Assembly (NCBI GenBank): GCA_031472005.1
Contig: PZJY01000005.1
Coordinates: forward strand, 2,294,001 to 2,358,000
Source: Tetracladium setigerum
Taxonomy: Eukaryota; Ascomycota; Leotiomycetes; Helotiales
DNA: 64,000 nucleotides
Direction of reading: 5' to 3'
Shown: positions 12,190 through 22,847 of the stretch, one piece after another
Position numbering within the stretch: position 1 is the first letter of the stretch
Layout of the letters: each line of letters begins with the position of its first letter
The notes under the pieces: generated by a model
Told to the model about the DNA's origin: nothing
The model's input: the letters and a program-made list of their open reading frames with translations, nothing else
Databases searched by the model: none
Position numbers and translations under genes: made by a program

Positions 12190-13098
12190 TCACATCACAA
12201 CACACTTGCCACAGCAGCCTCTGTCTTTGTCGCTCTCGCTCATCTCCAATTTGCCGGTTGGCCCGCTGTTCCCTGATCCGCTTCCTCCACCGGTCGTGTA
12301 TCCTGCCATCTCCTTGTTGTAGCGTCTGATTTCACGGACGATATCGTAGAAAGCGTTGTCGACATTGATGCGAGACTTGGCGGAGGTTTCAATGAAATTG
12401 CATCCGAAGGACCGTGCTAGTGCCTCACCCTCTGTCGCAGCACAAAAAACAAGCAAATGTCAGCAATCGGGTTCCCTTGCGGCATATAAATTGATAATGC
12501 TTGATAACCAGAATTGAAACATAAGGGGACGGGGAAAGGGCATGGATGTACCTTGCTTGGAAACCTGTCGCTCCCCCTCCAAATCGCACTTGTTGCCGAC
12601 GACGATGATGGGGAAGTAGTCCTTGTCTTTGACGCGCAGGATCTGCTGCTGGAAGGTCATGATCTCCTCGAAGCTCTGGCGGCTTGTGATGCTGTAGACT
12701 AGTAGGAAACCTTCGCCGGTTCGCATGTATTGCTCGCGCATGGCCGAGTACTCTTCTTGGCCTGCGGTATCGAGGACATCTAGGAGGGCTACCTCTTCAT
12801 CGATAACGCATTGCTTGCGGTAGGAATCTGGTTGTGACACAGTGATTAGCAGAGGCGGGAGTGAGCGGACGAGGGGGAGGGGGAGGTGCTCACCTTCAAT
12901 TGTGGGATCATATTCATCAACGAAGTGGCTCTGGATCAGCTGGATGGTCAAGCAGGATTTTCCAACACCACCACCACCGACCACTACGAGCTTGTATTCT
13001 CTCAGGAACTGTGACACCAAGCAGATGCGTGATTAGCTGCAGGCCAGAGAAGCCGTGTTGGCGGCAAGGTCGCAGAGGAAGCTCACCTTTGAGGCCAT
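12190..13098 (-). CDS. ras1: Ras GTPase
   Basis: A Ras small GTPase of 214 residues that signals at the plasma membrane to MAPK and cAMP pathways. There are four exons: 13087-13098 (only MASK), 12894-13008, 12552-12827 and 12190-12431. Motifs in order: P-loop GGGGVGKS (fungal form), switch I YDPTIEDSY, switch II DTAGQEEYSAMREQY, NKCD and ETSAK. The hypervariable tail ends GCCGKCVVM, so CVVM is the CaaX box, with nearby cysteines available for palmitoylation. Length and intron positions match fungal Ras1/RasA proteins, and no key residue is missing. The gene stands alone between about 2.5 kb and 3.2 kb of non-coding DNA, which suggests long UTRs or extended regulation. Confidence 0.97.
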
Positions 13099-16000
13099 TG
13101 TAACGTTTTGATTAGGGTATGTGTAAATATTTTAAAGTAGCATCGACGACTGAACGGAGCCGGGAAAGAGTTGGCAGAGGTATTGGGAGATTGGTGACTC
13201 CTGTCGTCTGCGTGGATTAGTGGCGAGGAAAGTAGTAGAAGTAGTAGTAGAAGAAGAAGATTATTATCGTTGGCGTCGTGTCGGGAAGTGTGAAGAGGAA
13301 AGTTGCAGCGAGCGGCAAAACTGAATGGCCAGGGACTGGATATGGGGTCGGTCGACGACAGGAAGGCGGAAGAAATCAACGAAGGCGGTGGATTGATTTA
13401 CAAAGGGATTTCGTTGAAAAGGACCTGGTTCACGTGGTGTTGAGGTCGAGTATCGCAGAATCCGAAGATGCGTTGTTGTCGAGGGATGAGGATGGAGGAT
13501 GGAGAATAGAATTGACGTCGCTGCTGCTGTTGCTGCGTTGCTGCTGCTGCTCCTGCGATTGATCGTTGCTGTCCCGGGGCAGAGAGAGAGGAGGTTCGTC
13601 TGGCTTGTTCTGTGCTACGGGCGGCATCTTGGCATTGGGGCCCTTGCCTTGCCGCTTGAATCTTTGCCTGCACCAGCTGCTTCCAGCCAATCACACACAC
13701 AGGCGCGACAGTCCGGCGAATCAGAACGGCGGAGAGGTGGAGTCGGGTGTGATATCGGGGGAGGAGTGGAGTCGAGGTGGATCTCAGGTGCATTTTAAGT
13801 GGAGACGGGCCCTTATGGCAGAATTGGGAGAGAAAGACGAATGGATTGCGAGCAAGAGAAGAGGTGCAGTGGCCACTCTACGCCCATGAGGCAGCATGAT
13901 TTAGAATTGAGAATTGAGAATTAGAATTACGGAGTAGATCTCATCTTGATAGTAAGAAAGAATCACGAATAACCCATCCATCTTATTACTAAATACCTAA
14001 ATGATAACAACATCTCAACTACCGAACCGAGGTACATACAGTCTTGTATTATTGTAAAGGTAGGTAGGTAGGTGGGTATGTATATATGACATATATTGAA
14101 ACGATACGATACACTGGCAGTAGACACTCTACACTAACTAGACCGACAAAGAAGAAAAGAAGCACACGGCATTCCTATTGCTCGACTATAAAAGCACTAC
14201 ATGACTACCTACACTACAGTAGTAATGCCAGCTCTTTGACACACTCCACACTCCCTCCCCCTTCCTTGATTCATGAACTCGCCATCTCAAAAGGTCTGAG
14301 TGCCTGCCTGCCTGCTTCCTTCCTTCTATCGCACGGCATCTACTCCTGGTACCATTCAAACAAAGGAGTGCCTCACAGACTCACAGACTCACTCACATGC
14401 CGATCGCTTCCCTTCCCTTCCCCACGAACCTCCATTCTTCTTCACGTCCAAACAATACTGTAGTATGGAGGTAAATGGATCTGTTTTGCTTGGGTAGGAA
14501 TCTCGGCTACCATTCTTTGCCTCAGTGCTACAGTACCTTGCCAACACCATCACTCCTTTATTATCTTTCTATTACTACAGTACAGCAATACAGTAAACAA
14601 TGACTGTACACTGTTCACACATCATTCAACCCCTATCTTTCTTCCCTTCCATCGCGCACACAACATCCCATCTTGGCCCTAGTAAGTTAAGTTAAACATG
14701 AGCACCAACCCTTCCCCCGCGCCTCCGTCGCCTCCCCACCCCCTGCCGGCCTTCAGGGCCTCAAGGAGCCCTCCCAAAGAAAAAGAAACGAAAACAAAAC
14801 AAGCCCCAGCGCCGCCTTTTCCCCATGAAACAAATCTTGTTATTAAGCGACCGTTTTGCATTTCTTTGTTGAGGAAACGTGAGGATAATCGATGATGATG
14901 ATGATGATGCCAATTGCTGATTGCTGATCTGATTTTATTGCTAATGTACGACGACGGAGTAAAAACTGCATTGCTGATCGGAGCTTGCATGAATGGATAT
15001 CAATCAACAGGGACCGTGAACCCAAAAAGAAAAGAAAAGAAAGGAGACATACTGACATACTCTCGTTACATTACTGTACAGTATCTGATGGTATCTACAG
15101 TCCCGACTCTGCGATGCTACATCGCACCACTTCCTCCTCGTACTCCTCCACACGGACATACATCCATCCATCCATCCATCCAACTTCCTTTCTATCCTTG
15201 CACGGAAGATATGTCCATTTCTATGTTCCATCTCCATTATTTCACCACACACTCTCTCCAATCTCCCCCCACCCAAATCCGAGCACACTTTACCCCTTTT
15301 CTCTCTCTCCCTTCTCCCTCCTGTAGCTCGTGGCAAATTCATCAAACAATCTCAGAAAAAATTTAAAGTTACTACTCTAAGAGGCGACATACATACCACA
15401 TACTGCAAGTCTGTAAGGCACATACGTTTCATCCAAACGTTCGGGGCTGATAGCAATCTAATAATCTAATTAAGCAAATCACATTTCCACTCATTCCACT
15501 CATTCCATCCATTCCATTCATCCATCCATACCCCCAGCATCAAATTTCGTGTGCAACGACTGGCCACTGGCCCAGTATTTAAATACCCGAGTCATTAAAC
15601 CAAAAAAAATCATCAATCGAGCAATTTCTAATCTTCTTTCTTTTTATGACTGGGATGGTGTGCAGGAGGCAGATTGCAGACCTTCTTTTTGGTCTTCTAG
15701 AAGGCAAGGCTGGTCGTCAAATTTCCCGGGGGTGGGTGGATGGAGGGAGGGGGGCGCTGCAAGCCTGCAATGATACGGAGTACAGGATAATAATAATGGA
15801 GTGAGTGGGACAAGTACATACTGTCCTGTACATAACCGAGTGGCGAAATTATTTTGGTAAATGAAAGCGTAGATTTGTTATGATGGTGTTCAGGATTGTA
15901 ACCAATTTACGCTATGTGGTGCTTCGACTGCAACATCGATTTGGATCTGCTTCGAGGTATGGGGTACAGCGAGCAGTACAACAGTTACCATTACTCACTC

Positions 16001-16268
16001 CTTAGGCAGGAATTCATCCTATTATAGAATATTTGTATGTACGGTACAAGTAGAGCGGCGAACAATGTTTCAGTCTTTTCTTTTTCTTCTGGAGACTTTC
16101 GTCAGGGTGATGTAATGGGTATTCAAAAATCTGAAATTGCTCAGATCCCAAGGCCCCAACTCTACACGCAGTGCAGTTGATTGAGTAGATAGGATAGATA
16201 TTAGGCTCTAGGGATAATTGTTAGCCCTATCAACAAATTGAACAAAGCCAGGCCTCCCTAGATGACAC
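13099..16268. other. long gene-free region upstream of ras1
   Basis: 3.2 kb with no recognisable gene. It holds the ras1 promoter and 5' leader (a GTA/GAA repeat at about 13233-13260), a (GATGAT)n run near 14893, CATC repeats near 15163-15182 and 15510-15530, and many TACAGTA/TACTGTA words between 14210 and 15100. The motif ACGGAGTA occurs at 13929, 14954 and 15775. Open frames are short and low in complexity. Confidence 0.5.
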
Positions 16269-17649
16269 TCACTCCTTTTTCATTTCCGGCTCGTCATCTT
16301 CTCCTTCTACCGACACTCTCAATCCTTGTACATTCTTTACCACCTCTGCTACCAAGCTTTCCAGAAACTCCTCGTCCCTATCATGGAATTAGCGAGTTTT
16401 CATCCCATGACCACTCATACCACTATACTGAATATACTATACATACTTTCCAACCAAAGTGACAGTATTTCTCGTCTTCCCCCATCTGGGATAGCTCCCA
16501 ACCTTGACACCCTTCGCTTCCACTCTCTCTGCCAACTCGGTCAGGTAGGGAGCTACGGCACTCTCAGACATCGGCGTTGAGATCAAAATCCTTGAGATGC
16601 CCTTGCCCTCTGGATCGGTCAGTCGTGGGAGGAGAATCGGTTTCATGCCATCCAATAACTTCTCAAACAGTCTCGGGACGCCTGGCAAGATATGCACATT
16701 TCCGTTGATAACAGCGACCGGAACCCATAACTCCTCATCGGGGAACACCGCCTGCTTCGCCAGATCGCGAGTCTCGTCGTTAGGCAACTCGATCATTCGA
16801 AGTTTGGCTTTGCGAGCGGGCGTATCTTCGTCCCAGGAGAAATTTGGCTGTGAGGGGTGGGGTTTGGATAGTCTCTTCATCTTCTCGTAGGCTTCTTGGT
16901 GAAGTTTGAGTTTGAGTCCGAAGGCTTTGGCTATTGATTGGTAGGTGATGTCGTCGTGAGTTGGCCCGATCCCACCACTTGTGACGACAAAATCGTACGT
17001 GCTGCTCATCCTTTGAACTGCCTGCACCGAGAATGAGTATATTCATTTGGAACCTGTAGTCTGTCTGCCGGGCCACGAACCTCAACAATCTCTGCCTCGT
17101 CATCTGCAATCACCTCGATGCGCTTGAGGGCCTGCTCTCTTATCAGTCCTGTGAAACAGCAGATTTATAAAGTGACCAAAAATACCATGCCCAACTGAAA
17201 GCAGAACTTCGCCATGTATGCCGAGTTTGTCTGCGTGTACCTTATCAGTACTTCGTCTGTTCATGGTGGCCCTCTTCCATTGGAACGTACATCCACCGTC
17301 TAGATATCCCTCGTCAGCATTCCCCCTCCTCACAACCTCAACTGCTCAGAAAACGGACCTTCCCTCCCAAGACTTCATCTCCAATAATCAAACATGCCGC
17401 CGTATGTATCGTCCTGGTATTCCTCTCCTCGGCCTCCGCAGAAGCTCCCGTCAGTGATGTCATGACTCGATTCGCAGTGGCAGCAGCCGAAGTATGGGCG
17501 TAGTTGGGGAAAGGACGAGAGAGATGGCGAGTCAATTGGGAAATGCGAGAGAACATGGAGCTGGTCGACGTGTTGTCGTGGGATAGTAAATGTCCAGAGC
17601 GAGAAGACGTGGGGAGGAGTGCTGTTCTTGCATTATTCTGGTGGGGCAT
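16269..17649 (-). CDS. MoaB/CinA-type molybdopterin-binding domain protein
   Basis: A MoCF_biosynth-domain protein of 359 residues, of the type also found at the N-terminus of animal FAD synthase and in bacterial CinA. Six exons: 17359-17649, 17291-17299, 17186-17230, 17081-17131, 16447-17021 and 16269-16377. Exon 2 has only 9 nt (Thr-Val-Asp) and is needed to build the motif LIIGDEVLGGK-TVDTNS. Other motifs are FCFQLGM, IEVIADDEAEIVE, TSGGIGPTHDD (the signature loop), the INGNVHILPGVP loop and RILISTPMSES. The start is uncertain: an in-frame ATG at 17556 would give an N-terminus (MFSRISQLTRHLSRPF) resembling a mitochondrial presequence. The role is uncertain; metabolite repair or pyrophosphatase-like activity is known for CinA relatives. 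Confidence 0.88.
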
Positions 17650-18604
17650 TCGAGCCACAAGCTTTGGTGGGATGCTTTCCGAGTTCGGGTTTCAACCATC
17701 ACTCCTCATTTGGGCACTCAAGAATCGCGTGTAGAAAAGGTGAGAACGCGTGTCAGAGGGAGCAGTTCCGAAGTCCCGGGTGGGTGGAATTTGAGAGAGA
17801 GGGAGGAGGCGATGACTACAAAAGGGAGGCAATGCCCTTCGTTCTGCAGTAGATAGATACTTGTTACGAGCTCTACTACAGTATTCCACGACTTGATATC
17901 AACAACACATCGAGATACACAAAGCCGTCCCCCGTCCTCAAGCGAGGAAAAGCCAAGAAGCGAACGAAACGAACTCCGTTGCCAACAACCATGTTTTGCC
18001 TAGAGGAAAGGGCCATGGATGGTTGTGGGGAAGAGAGCTGGAGTTGTTGTTCCTCATGAAGGAGATATAGCAAGTAATTATTCCATTTGATTTTATCATC
18101 GTCAGATTCCTTTTCCCTCTCTCTTGACAGCATTTTTATCTTCCTCATTATTTTGGCGCGCCAGCCCTTCACTTCACTTTCCCTGCTGCCTTCGAACGCC
18201 GCGTCTGCGGATGCTGGGAGAAAGCCGCATGCGCCGAAGCCGAACTCTCCGGGCCATGAGGGTCAGTGGCTTGACAGGTCCCCTCCTCGTTCGCTCAGCA
18301 AATGGATCTTTTCCATTCTGATTATGGCAAATCCTCCCTCTCCAGCATAAATTTGGTCAGCAAGAATCCTCTCTTCGGACTCCGTTGAATGCAAAAAGTC
18401 CCCGACTTTCCACAGACAGCTAGAGCCTAGATTCATGGTACAGCTGACGGACGACGAGATTGCCTACCAACCGATGAATGACGTCTAATCCCCGAGTCAG
18501 CATTTAATAAAAAGTCTAGATCAAAAGATCTCGATTTCCTGGACAGTCATACTCTTCAACATCTTCTATTCTCCCATCCTCTCTTTCACATATCACTAGC
18601 AAAT
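17650..18604. other. intergenic region (divergent promoters)
   Basis: A divergent promoter region between the MoCF-domain gene and the Sec14-like gene. Open frames are short and unsupported. A pyrimidine-rich tract (about 18540-18600) immediately precedes the Sec14-like start. Confidence 0.5.
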
Positions 18605-20390
18605 ATGTCTGCAGGTCCCGCACAGTAAGTTCTCCTGTTCCTTTTCTACTCTCGAGCCGCGATAAGTCTTCCTTCTTTACCGCTGGTCTACCCCCCAGCA
18701 CTACCACCACTATACAGAAACATATTCTAACATTTTTATCGCGTAGTCGTGTCCAATCCGCCGTGGTAGAGTATGGATATCCACAAGGTCACCTAGGCCA
18801 TTTGTCCGCGGACGAAGAACGTGCCTTCTCAGACTTCAAGGAACTGTGTGCCCAGAAGGAATACTACAAACCGGCGGAAGGAAAGGACGGCAGGGCATCC
18901 CACGATGATGCGCTGATGCTGTAAGTCTTTTTGAAAAGCAATTTCAGGAATGATAGTGTCTGACTTCTCGTAGTCGCTTCCTCCGCGCCCGCCGCTTCGT
19001 TGTGTCAGACGCCTTCGATCAATTCAAAGATACAGAGGACTGGCGGAAGGCCAATCAGCTAGACCAGCTTTACGAGACCATTGATATCGAGCAGTACGAG
19101 GACACCCGTGTCTTGGTAAATCTCCCTCTTATCCGCAGCTCCGTATCCCACTAACATTTCCAGTATCCCCAATGGACCGGCCGACGCGACCGCAGAGGAA
19201 TTCCAGTCTACGTCTACGAAGTCAAGCATCTCAATGCCAAAACCATGGCTAGCTACGAAAAATCCGCCAAAGATACCAAAACCAAAGCCAACATTGAAGG
19301 CACCGTATCGCCCAAGTTACTCCGTCTTTTTGCTCTATATGAGAATATGACTCGCTTCGTTCTGCCACTCTGCACAGCACTTACGGATCGCGAACACCCC
19401 CATACGCCCATCACACAGAACAACAATATTGTGGACATAAGCGGTGTGGGATTGAAGCAATTCTGGAATCTGAGAACTCATATGCAGGATGCTAGTACCC
19501 TTGCTACAGCTCATTACCCTGAGACCCTTGATAGGATATTTGTACGATTCTCGTTTCTCCCCCAAACCCAAAAAGAAATATTAACAAGCTATTCCCAGAT
19601 CATTGGGGCGCCCGCCTTCTTCCCTACCGTTTGGGGCTGGATCAAAAAATGGTTTGATCCAATCACCACCTCCAAAATCTTCATCATCGCCCACGCCGAC
19701 GTCAAAACCACACTCGAAAGCTTCATTGACCCCGCCAACATTCCCATCAAATACGGTGGCCAACTTGATTTCGAATTTGGTGGTTACCCCAACCTCGACC
19801 CCGCCATTGAAAAGGTCATGAAATGGGAAAACGGCCACACGGATTTCCCACAAGGTCCCAAGTATTGGATCGAAGAAAAACAAGAAGTTAAACCAAATGG
19901 CGAGCTGGTGGATAGGTTCAGATGTGTGGCGGTAGGAAGTGTCAAAGAGGTGGAGAGGAAAGAGGAGATTGGCACGGTGACGAGAACGCTGGAACCACTT
20001 GCTGCGCCGCTACTTTCGAATGCCGAGAGAGGATTAGGATCAGAATTGTTAAATGTCCCTACGGCGCAGAACTCGAGTCTTGATCTCCTAACCACAGCAT
20101 CAACGCAAAAGGAAGAGATTCCCCCAGCTGCCGGCGCGAGCGAAACACCAGCTGATACATCGGGTGTGAAGCTCGAGCTCAACAATGGTACGGGTGCGGT
20201 TGCCGTTGATGAGAATAAGTCGACTGCTGCTATCCCAGCACCGACTAGACCGGAGCCGGAGAGATTTGTGACGGCTACGGAGGGATTGGAGACATTGAAG
20301 ATCGATGAGAAGACGAATGGTGCGACTCCTGTCTTTACAGAGAAGTTGCAAGAAGGGGTTGTGCCAGCTTTGAAGAAGGTTGAGGCTTAG
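18605..20390 (+). CDS. Sec14-like CRAL-TRIO lipid-transfer protein
   Basis: A phosphatidylinositol/phosphatidylcholine transfer protein of the Sec14 family, about 501 residues. Exons: 18605-18624, 18747-18920, 18974-19115, 19164-19541 and 19599-20390. The N-terminal CRAL-TRIO-N helices include LRFLRARRF. The lipid-binding CRAL-TRIO domain follows (GRRDRRGIPVYVYEV, NNIVDISGVGL, APAFFPTVWGWIKKW, IPIKYGGQLDFEFGG). A Ser/Thr/Ala-rich tail of about 170 residues lies beyond the yeast Sec14 length. The 57-nt intron at 19542-19598 is a multiple of three and stop-free, so it can be missed; removing it restores DRIF-IIGAPAFFP, as in Sec14. Such proteins act at Golgi or plasma membrane to promote phosphoinositide synthesis. 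Confidence 0.92.
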
Positions 20391-20982
20391 AGGGTTTGGA
20401 GCAAGACAGCGGGCGAGCTAGAGAACGCGCGATATCAACGAGAGTGTGTCTTTCTGGAGTTTGAATTATTGCATCTTGGAAGCATCATGGGAGATGGGGA
20501 GATGGCGATAGTTTAGCGAGGGCAGCTATTAAGCGTGTGCACTCGAGCGTGCGAGTGCTTGGTTGCATATTTTTACTGGGGGCTATTACTGGGGATGGAG
20601 AGGAGTAGATGATTGGATACCCCATGGGAAACTCTTCGATTAGCTTCAAATATATATATTATTGATTGAAGAATGCGTTTCGTCTCCTTTCTTTTATTTT
20701 CGTTTAATTCTCTTGGCATTTAACCTGGAACGACAGTCAACCCGGTTGCTTTCAGACTTTGATTACTTGCATTAGGTACCTAGGCTCTTTGGGATGAGGA
20801 ATTAAATGCTGAAAAGCGCCGATTCAAAGAGGATATTGTATGGGAGATGGAAGAGAAGAGACTTGTTAGAATTAGCTAGGTATTATATACATGGATGAGA
20901 GTCTGGCTGAAGCTCATACGATTCCCATCCCATGTACATATATATGTTTTTACAATCTATTTTCATTTCATCGTCAAAAACT
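20391..20982. other. intergenic region between convergent genes
   Basis: Convergent 3' flanks of the Sec14-like and PI31 genes. A GGTACCTAGG word is at about 20775 and an AT-rich TATATATAT run is at 20651. No gene seen. Confidence 0.5.
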
Positions 20983-22298
20983 TTACAAGAAATCATTACT
21001 TCCGAACCCTCCAAAAGGATTCGGAGGTCTTCCTCCACTACCCCTAGGAGCTCCACCAGGACCAACAGGATCATATCTAGCACCAGGAGGAGCATTTCCC
21101 TGACCACCCCCATACGGAGTCCCGCCTCCCCCTCTACCCCAAACATCGGATCGTCGAAAGTCGGATGCATACCACCCGCACCACCACCACCATAACCACC
21201 ACCACCACCACCAACAAAACTACCACGAAAAGGATCAAACGGTCCCAGACCAGGTGGATTCAAATCATCATGTCCAATATTAAACGGTGACCTCCCTGCA
21301 CCTGGGAACTGCGGTGCCATTCCACGAAGTGGTCGCTCTAAATCATATTCGTCGTCGAATCCTGGTGGTGGGAAGTCGCCGCCTGGTAATGGTCGACGGG
21401 GATGATGGTCGGCGAGAGGGTCGTTGAAGGGATATGGACGGGCTGGTTGGGGGAGGTGGTCGGCGAGAGGGTCGTTGAAGGGATATGGACGGGCTGGTTG
21501 GGGGAGGTGGTCGGCAAGGGGGTTGTGTGGTGGTGGGGGGTTTCGACGGGCGTGGCCTTCTTCGCGCTCTTCTCGGGCGTCTGCGGCGGCGGCGGTTTGG
21601 GTTTCTTCGTAGCCTTCTTTGTGGATGTTGGGCATTAGTTTTTGGATGATGATTAGTTTAAATTCGGAGGCGAGGTCTAGGTTTGTTTAGTATGGCTGGC
21701 GTGTATAGAGAGCGTTGAACATGAGTGACGAACCTTGAATCCTTGAGGGAGAGATGAAGATATCTTTTAACTTTGATTCCAGATCTGTTCGGTCTTCTTC
21801 TCCAGCTTCTGTCATTGTGATTCGTAAAGGTAGTGCTGCGGACGAAACATAATCCTTTGCAACGATCTCAAATCTGCTGATTCTCTCGTCTCCTAGTCCA
21901 ATACCTCTGATTTCTGCCTTGCCTCCAAGTCGGTCCACCTTGATGACATATTGCATCGATGACTGAGAGTGGGCGTAGAGGAATGAGTGTGAGTTGAAGG
22001 ATGCATTCCATTTGTCTGATAGTCGAGGAGCGAGTTTTTGGAACTCGGCTTCTATTGCAGTATAATCTTTAGTCTTGCATAACAAATAAGCTAGTGTTGT
22101 GGGGTTCATACCTTTATTCTGGCCTTCGCCAAATCCTAGTAGCCTGAATCCAACAGCTGTCATACAAGCGTGTGCAAACAAAGCTATGGCTTCATACGAA
22201 CTGCTGATATCGGAGTTGGTATCATCTTTGCTGTGTGTTGGGAGTGCATCTGCCATAGACTTCAAGATGCTGTCCGTGCTTAGAGGGTTGCCCGCCAT
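20983..22298 (-). CDS. PI31-type proteasome regulator (FP domain)
   Basis: A homologue of the proteasome inhibitor/regulator PI31, which binds the 20S proteasome. About 419 residues in two exons: 21734-22298 and 20983-21676. The N-terminal FP domain (about 1-190) contains YEAIALFAHACM and GFGEGQ. The C-terminal half is Pro/Gly-rich and disordered, with DDEYDLERPL, MHPTFDDPMFG and PPGARYDPVGPG, typical of the PI31 C-terminus. One base must be added at the CCCC run 21137-21140 (minus GGGG). Without it the tail becomes a hydrophobic, unlikely sequence that ends at 20883; with it the protein ends GFGSNDFL. A perfect 51-nt tandem duplication encodes ADHLPQPARPYPF twice. Confidence 0.85.
21416..21517. 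repeat. 51-bp tandem duplication inside PI31
   Basis: Two consecutive 51-bp copies are identical to the eye; each encodes 17 residues (DPLADHLPQPARPYPFN). The reading frame is kept. Confidence 0.85.
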
Positions 22299-22847
22299 CT
22301 TGTTGGATGGATAGATATTGTTTTATATCGGAGAGTTCGGTTTGATGGAGAGTGTATGGGTTGCGGGGTATATTCAAGCGAGTAGAAGTTATTCTTTATG
22401 CCTTGTTCGGGACTGTGTGAGTAGGTACCTAGCAACTACCGGAGCTGAAAAGTTTATGTTGGAATTTGTTCTCTGCGGGTCAGTTGAGGGTAGGGAGGAT
22501 GTGATGTGGCAATCATCGAGGTTGTTGATTCACTTTATCTCTGTTCAAGCTTTGAGGAGCCTCGTAGGCGGGGATGCCTAGCGAGTAACCTTGGGTATCC
22601 TGACGTAACCCTGCCTATCGTCCTGGAGACTTTTGGGCTTAGGGGAAGCTATCCCTGTAGCCTCGGTGAGCCGCGAAGACGCGATTCTCTTTACACCCCC
22701 CGCAACTAACGACCGACTGCACTTCGTTCCGCATATTTTTCTACAATTCTTGACAGTCTTGGGGCTGAGTTTGGTATTTGATCCGCATCATATTTACAAA
22801 GTATTTCCCTATCTCTTGGCCTGGATTGGGCCTCTGCTGCTGCGACA
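22299..22847. other. intergenic region (divergent promoters)
   Basis: A divergent promoter region between the PI31 and Yvc1 genes, with a TAGGTACCTAG word at about 22422. No coding signal. Confidence 0.5.

Noticed and set aside
13398..13889. Overlapping ORFs upstream of ras1
   Set aside because: Both strands are open because of GC-rich simple sequence; products are low-complexity.
20883..20982. C-terminal extension of the PI31 frame to 20883
   Set aside because: It results from a missing base at 21137-21140; the corrected frame gives the expected Gly/Pro-rich tail and stops at 20983.
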